35,404 bases of DNA, taken from positions 1-35,404 of the forward strand of contig CAYISZ010000008.1 of assembly GCA_964366455.1 (NCBI GenBank), given 5' to 3'. The notes under the pieces are model-generated. The model made no database searches. It saw only the letters and a list, made by a program, of their open reading frames with translations, and had not been told where the DNA came from. Both the position numbers and the translations under genes were made by a program. Numbering within the stretch: position 1 is the stretch's first letter; the number at the start of each line of letters is the position of its first letter. Below are positions 13,951 through 21,824 of the stretch, one piece after another. Source of the DNA: CAZLQR01 sp964366455 (GTDB lineage: Bacteria; Patescibacteriota; Microgenomatia; UBA1406; GWC2-37-13).

Positions 13951-16349
13951 GAAGGCTTATATATTAACTTAAACAACCAGATACCAATTGTAGCACACGA
14001 TGACAGTGCGACCATGGTCATAAAGGCTCCAAAGGGTACCGAATGAAGTCCGAACATTGAGGTAAATGGTCTGAAGTTGAGAAGAATAAATTGCAAAATA
14101 AACGGTGATAAAAAGGCAACAATAAACATGCCCGATCTCAACATGCTCAAGTTTCTTAAAAAGGATTTGTGTGAAAGCCAGATATCGGCAAACACATAAG
14201 ATTGAGTTAGCGCAAGAACTGTAAAGGCAGCGGTCTTAGCTAGACTCTCCCCTAGTTGTGCGAACAATAGATATGTGCCTATCACTACACCGGATCCAAT
14301 CAGCCCTATCGCGATGATGAAAACGGTGTCAAACCTGGAAAAAAGAGATATTTTCTCCGCTGGTTTTTCTGTCATTACCTCCTTGTCTCCAGGACTGAAT
14401 GCTAAAGCAATAGCGGGTAATCCATCTGATATCAAATTGATATAGAGTAACTGGATAGGATGAAATAATGTTGGGAGACCGACCAACATTGCGATAATTA
14501 AAGCTGCGGCTTCAGTAAGATTTGTTGTGAGCAAATACTTAACGGTATTTCCCAGTTTTGCAACTATATGCCTACCCTGCTCAATGGCATTTACGATGGT
14601 AGCAAAGTTATCATCCGCCAGTATAATATCGGCTGTTTCACGAGCAACGTCCGTTCCAATTAGTCCCATTGCAATCCCAACATTAGCCCGCTTGAGAGCT
14701 ACAATATCGTTTACTCCATCTCCTGTTACCGCAACTACTTCTCCAAGCTTTTGATACAACATTACTATCCGACTTTTTTGAATAGGATTTGTTCTGGCAA
14801 ATATGCGAACTTTGTCGAGTTTTGCCTTTAGTTGGTCATCGGAGTACGCATCTATCTGTAATCCTGTTAGGATCTCTTCCCCTTCTCTTAACAACCCTAT
14901 CTGAACTCCAATGGCTTCGGCTGTCTGAGCATTGTCGCCAGTTACCATCACCACCTCTACTCCTGCCTTTCTCGATCTCTCAATTGCTTCTTTAGCCTCC
15001 GGCCGCGGAGGATCATATAGTGCTACTATTCCAAGGTTAGTATTTTTATTTGTAAAAGCTATTACCCGATATCCTTTTTTAGTCCAGTCGTTTAAAGTTT
15101 TTTTTAACTTTGGACTTAAAGTTCCTTTAAGAACTGATTCCGGTGCGCCTTTAATAAATACGTGCTCCGATTTTCCATACCTAACCTTAACCATCATTTG
15201 TTTTGTCACCGAGTCGAACGGCTCCTCGTCCACAATCGTCCAGTCTTTACGAGACTGCTCAACGTCGACCCCATTTTCCTGCGCATGTAATAGCAGAGCT
15301 CCTTCGGTCGGATCTCCAAGAAAATCATAAGTTCCATGATCATGCACTTTAACCAAAGACGCTGTAGAGCAGAGTACGCTATTTAGAAAAAGTAGCTTCA
15401 AATCGTCTTCTTTCTCTACGAATAATTCCTTCACTCGCATTTGGTTAGTTGTGAGCGTCCCAGTTTTGTCAGTGGCAATTAAGGTTATGTTTCCCAAAGC
15501 CTCAATTGCAGAAAGCTTCCTAACAATTGCTTTCCGTTTAGCCATTTCCTTTACTCCAATTGACAAAGTTACTGTCATAACAGCGGGAAGTCCCTCTGGA
15601 ACTATTGCCACGGCAAGAGAAATAGCTAGAAGAAACGCAAGGTAACCGCTCTGACCTTGAAAGTATACAAGTCCAAAAACGATAATCGACATTCCTATTC
15701 CAATAACACCGATTAGTCGGGAGAGTTGCTCCAATTTTTGTTGCAATGGAGTTTTGGTGCTCTTAACCTCAGAAAGGTGCGTAGTTATATTTCCAAATTT
15801 TGTGTGAACTCCGGTTTTTACTATTCGGATATATCCATGGCCTCTGGTAACTAACGTCCCCATAAAAACATCCTCGCCTTTGTTTTTTGGTATCGGTAGC
15901 GACTCACCAGTCAAGGCGGATTCGTTTAGCTCAATGGACTGAGACTTCGTGATGACAGCATCCGCGGGTATCTTAGACCCCTCCTCTATATATACTACAT
16001 CGCCGGGAACTAACTGAGTGCTGTCCAACTCCTGTTCTTTCCCATCGCGAAAGACCCGTACTATTGTCTTGGTAAATTTTTGTAGTAATTCAATTGCCTC
16101 TTCGGCCTTTCGCTCTTGATAAATACCGATTCCAGCATTTAATATAACTATAATTAAAATAAGCGACCCCTCTACTATTTCTCCCACTACGAACGACAGC
16201 GCTACCGCAGCTAGCAGAAGATATATGAGTACGTTGTTTAGCTGTGAGAAAAATTTAGATAGTAAAGATGGCTTCTTAGCTTTGGGAAGCTCGTTTCGAC
16301 CATGTTCTTTTGACAATATCGTTACCTGATTTGAAGAAAGTCCCTGCAT
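13947..16349 (-). CDS. cation-transporting P-type ATPase, Ca2+ (P2) type
   Basis: 800-aa membrane pump. In order: N-terminal cytoplasmic segment, M1-M2 (about residues 38-75), actuator domain with TGES (147-150), M3-M4 with PEGLP (251-255), phosphorylation site DKTGTLT with D294, nucleotide domain with KGAPE, hinge GDGVND, and six C-terminal helices. NLISDGLPA in M6 and PEGLP in M4 are the pattern of Ca2+-pumping SERCA/PMR1-like ATPases. A K+/Na+ or other cation role cannot be excluded. It follows the HEPN gene by 11 nt and overlaps the phosphatase gene. All residues for catalysis are present. Confidence 0.92.
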   Translation of the reverse strand: MQGLSSNQVTILSKEHGRNELPKAKKPSLLSKFFSQLNNVLIYLLLAAVALSFVVGEIVEGSLILIIVILNAGIGIYQERKAEEAIELLQKFTKTIVRVFRDGKEQELDSTQLVPGDVVYIEEGSKIPADAVITKSQSIELNESALTGESLPIPKNKGEDVFMGTLVTRGHGYIRIVKTGVHTKFGNITTHLSEVKSTKTPLQQKLEQLSRLIGVIGIGMSIIVFGLVYFQGQSGYLAFLLAISLAVAIVPEGLPAVMTVTLSIGVKEMAKRKAIVRKLSAIEALGNITLIATDKTGTLTTNQMRVKELFVEKEDDLKLLFLNSVLCSTASLVKVHDHGTYDFLGDPTEGALLLHAQENGVDVEQSRKDWTIVDEEPFDSVTKQMMVKVRYGKSEHVFIKGAPESVLKGTLSPKLKKTLNDWTKKGYRVIAFTNKNTNLGIVALYDPPRPEAKEAIERSRKAGVEVVMVTGDNAQTAEAIGVQIGLLREGEEILTGLQIDAYSDDQLKAKLDKVRIFARTNPIQKSRIVMLYQKLGEVVAVTGDGVNDIVALKRANVGIAMGLIGTDVARETADIILADDNFATIVNAIEQGRHIVAKLGNTVKYLLTTNLTEAAALIIAMLVGLPTLFHPIQLLYINLISDGLPAIALAFSPGDKEVMTEKPAEKISLFSRFDTVFIIAIGLIGSGVVIGTYLLFAQLGESLAKTAAFTVLALTQSYVFADIWLSHKSFLRNLSMLRSGMFIVAFLSPFILQFILLNFRPFTSMFGLHSVPFGAFMTMVALSSCATIGIWLFKLIYKPS

Positions 16350-16360
16350 AGTTCTGAAAT

Positions 16361-16858
16361 TTAGCCGTTTGAATTTTTGGACGGGTATAGATTGTCGTAA
16401 GCGTACTCCATTGTCTCTATTATCATTTCTGTCTTTTCTTCCGCCTCTGTGAGAGTAATTGCTTCTAAATTATGTGGAAAATAGTGAAATACTCGATTTC
16501 TTCCGTTGCGCCATGAGTCCCAGATTTTATCTGCCAAATCCTTAGATCCTACAGAGACTAGCTTTTTATACAAAGATAAATCTCCTAATTTACCGGCCAT
16601 ATTTGGCGACATCAACTTCCCCAGTCTCAAATGATCGGATACATAATCCTCCTGCGTAAGAAAGCCTATGTCCTTAAAAAGCTGTTTCAAAAAACCCTCA
16701 AATGCCTTGGCGTAAGGAAAAACCATGAATGCATAATCGTCGAAGTTATACTTACCCTCCTCAATTACTTCGTGACGAATGAAGTCTCCCTGATGAATTA
16801 AATCTTTTTGTTTTTGAGACAGATATTTCCAAAAATCAGTGGTCGTATCGTGCTGCAT
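16361..16858 (-). CDS. HEPN-domain protein, possible RNase toxin-like
   Basis: 165-aa all-alpha protein. RNRVFH (R120-H125) matches the RNxxxH signature of HEPN ribonucleases, preceded by a helix with WDSWRNG and followed by a long acidic C-terminal helix. The middle block DYAFMVFPYAKAFEGFLKQ is aromatic-rich and recalls RnlA/LsoA-type toxin parts. No minimal nucleotidyltransferase or other antitoxin is next to it. Instead it heads an operon with a P-type ATPase 11 nt downstream. The ATG lies 6 nt after a -10 box (TAGCAT), so it is probably read from a leaderless transcript of its own and is not simply an extension of the ribosomal operon. Confidence 0.6.
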   Translation of the reverse strand: MQHDTTTDFWKYLSQKQKDLIHQGDFIRHEVIEEGKYNFDDYAFMVFPYAKAFEGFLKQLFKDIGFLTQEDYVSDHLRLGKLMSPNMAGKLGDLSLYKKLVSVGSKDLADKIWDSWRNGRNRVFHYFPHNLEAITLTEAEEKTEMIIETMEYAYDNLYPSKNSNG

Positions 16859-16864
16859 TACTTA

Positions 16865-16893
16865 ATGCTATAAAATCGCTTCCTTTTTTGCAA
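16865..16893 (-). promoter_or_regulatory. possible promoter of the HEPN/P-ATPase operon
   Basis: On the minus strand TTGCAA, 17 bp, TAGCAT (16865-16870), then 6 nt to the ATG at 16858. Each box matches 4 of 6 consensus positions; the spacing is ideal and repeats the leaderless layout seen elsewhere. Confidence 0.45.
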
Positions 16894-16912
16894 TAAAGCA
16901 CCCGAAGTAGAT

Positions 16913-17716
16913 TTAAATAGAGATCTGAAGCGCAGGCGACATTGTGGTTTTAATGAAGACTTCCTTTACCTTGGTCTCTCCTACAGCCTTTATAAACGTG
17001 CCTACATTTTCTGCTATAGCCTTTTCATCCAAAGAAATTTTACCAACCATCTGGTGAATTAGCGGAAACTTTGCCTCACTCTTCCACTTCATAAGTCCGC
17101 CTTCAAATTTTTTAGCTACTTCCTCGGGCTTAAGTGAGATGGTACCGGTCTTAGGGTTGGGCATTAATCCTCTTGGACCCAAAACCTTTGCAAATCGGGC
17201 TAGTTTGGGCATAAATGAAGGGTGTGAAACCAAGATATCAAACTCAATCTTGTTTTCTGCCAATTTATCCAACAGAGCATCGTCGACAATCGCCACACGC
17301 ACTGTCTTTCCGATTGAGTGAGGTAATGAAACTTCACCACGAAGTCCTTCAGCTGTGGTGTTAATATGTAGCTCTACTGATTCATCAAACTTGGCGTACT
17401 TGATCTGCTTTAGTAAGGAAATTGCTTCTGAAAGGGTGTATGTTTTGTCGTTTTTGGTCTGATCTTTGGCACCGCGGTAGTTACGGCCTCTAACACGAAC
17501 CTTGGATGTTTTAATAACGTTCTTCTTGGCCTTCTTAATAGCCTTAACGTCCTCCTTGGACTCTTTTTGCTCCTCTGTAGTGTTTTCTGACTTTACAGAC
17601 TTTATAGACTCTTCTGGTCTTAGGGACTTTTTCTCATCCGCACGTTTCTTCTGTTCCTTTTTTTGCTCCTTTTCAACGTCCTCTAAGCCGATTACTCTAG
17701 TTCTAATTTTTCCCAT
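16913..17716 (-). CDS. rplA: ribosomal protein L1 (uL1) with N-terminal extension
   Basis: 267-aa uL1, the L1-stalk protein of the 50S subunit. The conserved part starts near residue 85 (YTLSEAISLLKQIKYAKFDE) and includes LPHSIGK, PSFMPKLARFAKVLGPRGLMPNPK (key: GPRGLMPNP) and the C-terminal KTTMSPALQI. About 80 extra residues precede it: MGKIRTRVIG, a long Lys/Glu-rich, probably disordered stretch, then KVRVRGRNYRGAK. I recall similar extensions in Microgenomates. The DNA of the extension (about 17585-17635) shows loosely repeated GACTTTA-like units. It follows rplK by 5 nt; rplJ and rplL, which usually come next, are absent here. Confidence 0.95.
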   Translation of the reverse strand: MGKIRTRVIGLEDVEKEQKKEQKKRADEKKSLRPEESIKSVKSENTTEEQKESKEDVKAIKKAKKNVIKTSKVRVRGRNYRGAKDQTKNDKTYTLSEAISLLKQIKYAKFDESVELHINTTAEGLRGEVSLPHSIGKTVRVAIVDDALLDKLAENKIEFDILVSHPSFMPKLARFAKVLGPRGLMPNPKTGTISLKPEEVAKKFEGGLMKWKSEAKFPLIHQMVGKISLDEKAIAENVGTFIKAVGETKVKEVFIKTTMSPALQISI

Positions 17717-17721
17717 ATTAT

Positions 17722-18147
17722 TTATTTTTCAACCTCTATTCCCATCGATCGTGCTGTCCCGGCGACTATTCGCGATGCCATTTCGACATCATAAGCGTTC
17801 AGGTCTTTAAGTTTCTCATTTGCAATCTCAGCTACCTGCGCTTTTGTTAACTTTCCCACCTTTTCCATATTTGGTTTTCCCGAACCTTTTGCGACTCCTG
17901 CTTTTTTCTTAATCATCTCTGAGACAGGTGGAAGTTTGGTGACGAAGGTAAAGCTGCGATCTTCATAAACAGTGATTACTGCAGGTATCACCTGGCCTTT
18001 TTGCTTTGCGGTTCGCGCATTGTACTCCTTGATGAAGTCCATGATAGGAACTCCATGCTGACCTAAAGCTGGTCCGACCGGTGGAGCCGGTGTTGCTTCA
18101 CCCGCTGCGAGATTTAATTTCAATACTGTCTTAACTTTTTTTGCCAT
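17722..18147 (-). CDS. rplK: ribosomal protein L11 (uL11)
   Basis: 141-aa uL11, which with 23S rRNA forms the GTPase-associated centre. LNLAAGEATPAPPVGPALGQHG is the hallmark N-terminal block (key residues: the Pro pair and GPALGQ), and the C-terminal RNA-binding domain ends with GTARSMGIEVE. Full length for the family. It lies 4 nt after nusG in the standard secE-nusG-rplK-rplA order. No Shine-Dalgarno sequence is seen before the ATG. Confidence 0.98.
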   Translation of the reverse strand: MAKKVKTVLKLNLAAGEATPAPPVGPALGQHGVPIMDFIKEYNARTAKQKGQVIPAVITVYEDRSFTFVTKLPPVSEMIKKKAGVAKGSGKPNMEKVGKLTKAQVAEIANEKLKDLNAYDVEMASRIVAGTARSMGIEVEK

Positions 18148-18151
18148 AATT

Positions 18152-18778
18152 TTATAATTTCACAACCTGTAAAAAGTCTAGTTCTACTGGAGTCTCTCGA
18201 TCAAAGATTGAAACCAAAACACGAACCTTTCCCTTCTCTTCATCGATTGCCTCAATAGTCCCGAGAAAGTCGGCAAACGGTCCTTCGATAATCTTGACCG
18301 CTTCACCAACAGAGAACTTAGTTTTGAACTTTGGCTGCTCTTGCTGTACGAACTTCATAATTGCGTCAACTTCACGATCGCTAATTGGAGTTGGTTTGAG
18401 TCCTGCTCCTACAAATCCTGTAACGCCTTCTGTAGTTCTTACCACTAACCATGAATCGTCGTCCAAAATCATCTTGACCAAGACGTATCCTGGAAATACT
18501 TTTTCCATTGCCTTGGTCTTTTTTCCTTTTTTAACATTGATAGTTTCACGAACAGGAATAACAATGTCAAAAACTCGATCCTCTACTCCAAGGCTTTTTA
18601 TTCTCTGTTCTAGCGCAGACTTAACTCGCCCTTCATATCCAGTTTTTACATGGATTACGTACCATTTTTTGGGGTCGTTAGTAAGTTCGGTCTGTACCTC
18701 AATTGTGTCCTGCACTTCTTGAGGGACCTCGGTAGTTACTTTATCCGCAGTATCTGCGGTACTATTATCTATATCCAT
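18152..18778 (-). CDS. nusG: transcription antitermination factor NusG
   Basis: 208-aa NusG, which binds RNA polymerase and links it to ribosomes and Rho. The NGN domain starts at KKWYVIHVKTGYEGRVK and includes KVFPGYVLVKM and VRTTEGVTGFVG. The KOW domain at the C-terminus is VGEAVKIIEGPFADFLGTIEAID. About 35 acidic residues precede the NGN domain. Gap to secE is 10 nt and to rplK 4 nt. Rho itself is also encoded in this window. Confidence 0.97.
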   Translation of the reverse strand: MDIDNSTADTADKVTTEVPQEVQDTIEVQTELTNDPKKWYVIHVKTGYEGRVKSALEQRIKSLGVEDRVFDIVIPVRETINVKKGKKTKAMEKVFPGYVLVKMILDDDSWLVVRTTEGVTGFVGAGLKPTPISDREVDAIMKFVQQEQPKFKTKFSVGEAVKIIEGPFADFLGTIEAIDEEKGKVRVLVSIFDRETPVELDFLQVVKL

Positions 18779-18788
18779 AAAAATAAAA

Positions 18789-19004
18789 TTACTTCGTTTT
18801 TGTCAAGGTTTCTAATACTTTAGCAAGGAGAATATCAATTATACCCACATACGCTCCGATAATCAAGGATATTAATAATACTATAACTGTAAGTCGAAAC
18901 GTTTCTTGTCGAGAAGGCCACGTAACCTTTTTCAATTCACTTATTAATCCGTCGAACATTGTCGATCTTACAACCACGTCTTTGTTCTGTCCCATATCAA
19001 ACAT
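18789..19004 (-). CDS. secE: preprotein translocase subunit SecE
   Basis: 71-aa single-span SecE of the SecYEG channel. The amphipathic helix ELKKVTWPSRQE is the family signature, followed by one transmembrane helix (about residues 38-60). The start may be ATG 19004 or ATG 18995 (residue 4): a TAGAAT box at 19003-19008 lies 7 nt before the second ATG and overlaps the first, which favours 18995 if that promoter is real. It lies 9 nt downstream of the second envelope gene. Confidence 0.95.
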   Translation of the reverse strand: MFDMGQNKDVVVRSTMFDGLISELKKVTWPSRQETFRLTVIVLLISLIIGAYVGIIDILLAKVLETLTKTK

Positions 19005-19008
19005 TCTA
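19003..19008 (-). promoter_or_regulatory. possible -10 box of secE
   Basis: TAGAAT on the minus strand, 7 nt before ATG 18995. If used, secE-nusG-rplK-rplA has its own leaderless start and is only partly tied to the upstream envelope genes. No -35 match. Confidence 0.35.
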
Positions 19009-19013
19009 TCACA

Positions 19014-19937
19014 CTAGCGTCGCTTTCTGAGCATTATTATGCCTACAAATGAACCCAAAACTAAAAATGACGTCAATTTGAACGGAAAGGCAAAAAAACT
19101 TGAAGACCTGTTTAGCTGAACAGTACCGTCGGCCATCATGACCGAGGCGCTCACACCATACCTACCTATAAAAAAACCTTTGAGTATGAAAGACGCATCT
19201 CCTTTGGCTGATTTTGAGGTCATTAGCGCGTCGGATTTTGCACGTATATTTCGACTCTGCACTTGATAAATTGCGCTCTCGCCAAACGACCCTCTTACGG
19301 CTATGGACCCCTTGGCATTTACTGCATTTGCGCCTTGGTTTTTTACTCTCAGTTCCACTGGTATAGAATCGAAGCTGTCAAAGATTTCGCCTCCGATTTT
19401 GAATACGCTAATTGATCCCAGCGCCTGCATTCTGCCTGTCTTTGTAACCATAACCAGTAGTGGCGAGGCTATTTGGGATTTAATTCTGGCGCTATACTGT
19501 TTGTCCAAAAACTCTGGCTGCGTCTCTAAAATGACAGCTAAATAGTAGTCTCCTTCTTTCGTGGTTGTTGGTACGGACAGCTTCAAGAATATTTTTTTTG
19601 TGCTCGTTTTGTCCACCACGATCGAATTAACGATGTCGGAACTCTCATCGACAAACGACATATTGAGTGGCACTTTTTCTACTGATCCGTAATCTACAGA
19701 CTCCCCTTCCTTTTTTATTGTAAAAGTCTTCACTAACAACTTTAGTCCCATACTGTCTTCTCTGTTGGTTATGGTGTATGGTATTAGAGCCTCTGCTCCT
19801 GGTTTGATTAACAACTCTGATATTGGAGGGCTAACGGACAGATCGATCTGCTGTGCGTTTACGTCAGACGGCGCTTCGAAAGCACCACAGAGAAGCATAA
19901 GAAGTGTAACTAGCAAATAGTTTCTTAAAGTTTTCAT
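19014..19937 (-). CDS. exported, C-terminally membrane-anchored envelope protein (DUF916-like layout)
   Basis: 307-aa protein with an N-terminal signal peptide (hydrophobic core residues about 6-20), a beta-rich extracellular part and a single C-terminal transmembrane helix ending in RKRR. The mature N-terminus QQIDLSVSPPISELLIKPG followed by IPYTITNRED is the kind of beta-sandwich seen in DUF916/WxL-interacting proteins of Firmicutes; this is similarity of plan, not proven homology. No enzyme motif is visible. It starts 1 nt after the stop of the upstream envelope gene, so the pair is surely co-translated. Confidence 0.6.
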   Translation of the reverse strand: MKTLRNYLLVTLLMLLCGAFEAPSDVNAQQIDLSVSPPISELLIKPGAEALIPYTITNREDSMGLKLLVKTFTIKKEGESVDYGSVEKVPLNMSFVDESSDIVNSIVVDKTSTKKIFLKLSVPTTTKEGDYYLAVILETQPEFLDKQYSARIKSQIASPLLVMVTKTGRMQALGSISVFKIGGEIFDSFDSIPVELRVKNQGANAVNAKGSIAVRGSFGESAIYQVQSRNIRAKSDALMTSKSAKGDASFILKGFFIGRYGVSASVMMADGTVQLNRSSSFFAFPFKLTSFLVLGSFVGIIMLRKRR

Positions 19938-19938
19938 C

Positions 19939-20670
19939 TCAATAATCAGCCGTTGCCGTAATTATTACCGTGCTTTTATAAATGCCTGTTTGCGTCTGTG
20001 TTTGTGGACGCAGTTTGAACTTAAGATCTACTATGGTTCCTGTTTTAGGTAAATTCCCTTCAAATAAAATGGCCGACCTTCCGATTGGCCCTTCTACAAA
20101 CATCGGCCGAAATGCTTCTAGCGTGCTAAAATCCCGCACCGTACTTCCAGCGGCTCTGTATCCGAATCCGTCTGCTTTTTTCCAAACCCGCGCAAGTACA
20201 GGAGTGCACTTGGCATCCACGTCGTCGCATGCAGTAGGCTTAATAGTTGCTCCGAAATTATTTTTGAACGGCTCCTGCTGTCGTAGTGAAATTAAAAAAT
20301 TGGCAGAACCTCTCCCCATAAGCTTAATCGAGCTTTGCTGTATCGACTCTCCGCTTACTTCAGCGCTATCAAAAACTAACTGAGATTTGTTCAACTGTAG
20401 TCGAATATATGGATTTGTGGATGATTCCTCAGCATTGCTGTTCACGATGACAAATCCCGATTCCTCAAACTTCTTTTGTATATCGTGACCTAAGCTTGCT
20501 GGAAAATCATAGTTTGCCGAAGTTCGATCTAGATCTGGCTGCAGAATGAGAGTTCCTGATTCAATCTGGTATCGCGGTGAATTCAACTCTTGGGCATAGA
20601 CCGAGGCTCCGCCAAAGCGAGTTAAAATCAAGGTAGACAGGAGTATGGAATAAATTAATGCAGGCCTCAT
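19939..20670 (-). CDS. exported beta-rich envelope protein
   Basis: 243-aa protein with a signal peptide (residues about 1-26, cleavage after VYAQ) and a mature domain from ELNSPRYQIESGTLILQPD to a final strand GIYKSTVIITATADY. The end resembles WxL-type cell-surface domains, where a similar strand closes the fold, but the WxL motif itself is absent. There are two Cys residues (CDDVDAKC) that could form a disulfide. It pairs with the anchored protein just downstream (TGA-g-ATG junction). Function unknown; surface structural role inferred. A TATACT box 6 nt before its ATG indicates a leaderless promoter. Confidence 0.6.
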   Translation of the reverse strand: MRPALIYSILLSTLILTRFGGASVYAQELNSPRYQIESGTLILQPDLDRTSANYDFPASLGHDIQKKFEESGFVIVNSNAEESSTNPYIRLQLNKSQLVFDSAEVSGESIQQSSIKLMGRGSANFLISLRQQEPFKNNFGATIKPTACDDVDAKCTPVLARVWKKADGFGYRAAGSTVRDFSTLEAFRPMFVEGPIGRSAILFEGNLPKTGTIVDLKFKLRPQTQTQTGIYKSTVIITATADY

Positions 20671-20676
20671 GCTATT

Positions 20677-20682
20677 AGTATA
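20677..20682 (-). promoter_or_regulatory. -10 box of the envelope gene pair, leaderless spacing
   Basis: TATACT on the minus strand with exactly 6 nt to the ATG at 20670. Confidence 0.55.
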
Positions 20683-20764
20683 CTAAAGCAAATTTTTTAG
20701 CATACAAACAATCTAAAACATAATTTTTGTAGCATATAATCCATTGACCAATATTTAATCCGAA

Positions 20765-20796
20765 ATTAATCTGTTAATGCGTTAACGGGTTAACGG
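20765..20796. repeat. octamer array upstream of the four-helix-bundle gene
   Basis: Units ATTAATCT, GTTAATGC, GTTAACGG, GTTAACGG, followed by GTTGT and the ATG at 20802. GTTAACGGGTTAACG (20781-20795) is the left copy of a perfect 15-bp inverted repeat whose right copy is at 21206-21220. Confidence 0.85.
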
Positions 20797-20801
20797 GTTG
20801 T

Positions 20802-21191
20802 ATGAAAATAACTAAATTTGAGGATCTTAACATTTGGATAACAGGTCTGAAAATAACCAAGCTCATATATGACGTGACAGCAAAGGGGAGTTTCTCAAAA
20901 GATTTCGATTTGAGAAGTCAGATTAGAAGAGCCATCATATCCGTTAGCTCTAATATAGTCGAGGGTTTTGAAAAACGTAATAATAATGAATTTGTAAGAT
21001 TCTTGAGAATAGCGAAGGGTTCAACGGGCGAAGCGCGCAACCAACTTCATGTAGCCAGAGTTGTAGGCCATATATCCGAGAGCGATTTTGCTTTGATTAA
21101 TGGCGAATTAGAAGCTCTTTCTTCGCAACTTGGAGCATTTATTAGCTACTTAACAAAAAAACGACTAAATAAAGAATTTATTAATAAATAA
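20802..21191 (+). CDS. four-helix-bundle protein (S23/IVS family)
   Basis: 129-aa all-helical protein of the family first seen in intervening sequences of 23S rRNA genes and related to the Avd accessory protein of diversity-generating retroelements. Marks of the family: FEDLNIWITGLKITKLIYD near the start, LRSQIRRAIISVSSNIVEGFEK, and FVRFLRIAKGSTGEARNQL. Complete from ATG to TAA. The protein is basic and probably oligomeric and nucleic-acid binding; its actual function is unknown. No reverse transcriptase or rRNA gene is in the window. The gene is enclosed by octamer arrays in opposite orientation that begin 1 nt before the ATG region and 2 nt after the stop, which looks like a compact mobile unit. 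Confidence 0.9.
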   Translation: MKITKFEDLNIWITGLKITKLIYDVTAKGSFSKDFDLRSQIRRAIISVSSNIVEGFEKRNNNEFVRFLRIAKGSTGEARNQLHVARVVGHISESDFALINGELEALSSQLGAFISYLTKKRLNKEFINK

Positions 21192-21193
21192 CT

Positions 21194-21225
21194 AACTCGT
21201 GAACTCGTTAACCCGTTAACTATTA
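21194..21225. repeat. octamer array downstream of the four-helix-bundle gene
   Basis: Units AACTCGTG, AACTCGTT, AACCCGTT, AACTATTA. CGTTAACCCGTTAAC (21206-21220) is the exact reverse complement of 20781-20795. TCGTGAACTCGTT (21197-21209) recurs at 35182-35194 before rho. Confidence 0.85.
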
Positions 21226-21229
21226 GGTA

Positions 21230-21820
21230 ATGGACTTATCAATCGCCACTGTTAAGGAAAGAGTGTTGGAGCATAAGCTCGAATCGATTTTTTTTGGAAT
21301 TTGTTTAATTATTTTTTTGGTTTCTCTAATAATGTTTACCCAGATAAAGATCGATAGATCAAGCAGGGAGACCATTGTCATACAAAAAAGTAAATCGGGT
21401 TTAGGAATTAACATGGTAGACATTGGTGGAGCTGTTCATAAGCCTGGAGTTTATCCTATAACAACGGGGCAACGAGTGTATGAATTAGTCGATAAAGCAG
21501 GTGGACTTACGAAAGAGGCTGATCTGACCTTCTTTGACAAGAACATCAACCGTGCACAAAAATTGAACGATCAGGTCAAGATTTATATACCCTTTAAAAA
21601 ACCTGAGCAACTTTTGCAACCAGTAGAATCTTTTTCCACATCGTTAATAAGTATTAACTCATCTGGAGTTTCGGATCTTGAATCATTGCCGGGGGTTGGA
21701 AACATAACTGCAAAAAAAATTATTGACAACCGACCATATAGTTCCACCGAGGAGTTGTTGTCCAAGAAGATAGTTAAGATGAATGTCTACGAAGAAATCA
21801 AGTTATTGATTACTTTATAG
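21230..21820 (+). CDS. comEA: ComEA-like DNA-binding competence protein
   Basis: 196-aa protein with one N-terminal membrane helix (about residues 20-38), an SLBB/Grb domain (VDIGGAVHKPGVYPITTGQRVYE and KAGGLTKEAD) and a C-terminal helix-hairpin-helix region (INSSGVSDLESLPGVGNITAKKI, key: LPGVG) that binds double-stranded DNA outside the membrane. It is followed 4 nt later by the ComEC membrane gene, the classic competence order. The start ATG 21230 lies just past the four-helix-bundle octamer array, which may therefore form part of its promoter region. Confidence 0.9.
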   Translation: MDLSIATVKERVLEHKLESIFFGICLIIFLVSLIMFTQIKIDRSSRETIVIQKSKSGLGINMVDIGGAVHKPGVYPITTGQRVYELVDKAGGLTKEADLTFFDKNINRAQKLNDQVKIYIPFKKPEQLLQPVESFSTSLISINSSGVSDLESLPGVGNITAKKIIDNRPYSSTEELLSKKIVKMNVYEEIKLLITL

Positions 21821-21824
21821 TGCC

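Noticed and set aside
17585..17635. Repeat insertion in the rplA extension
   Set aside because: GACTTTA-like units are seen with spacing near 9 nt, but this equals three codons and may simply reflect repeated Lys/Ser codons in a low-complexity region; too weak to list as a repeat.
20765..21225. CRISPR array
   Set aside because: Units of 8 nt without spacers enclose a coding gene; no cas genes are present in the window. The same holds for the heptamer arrays.
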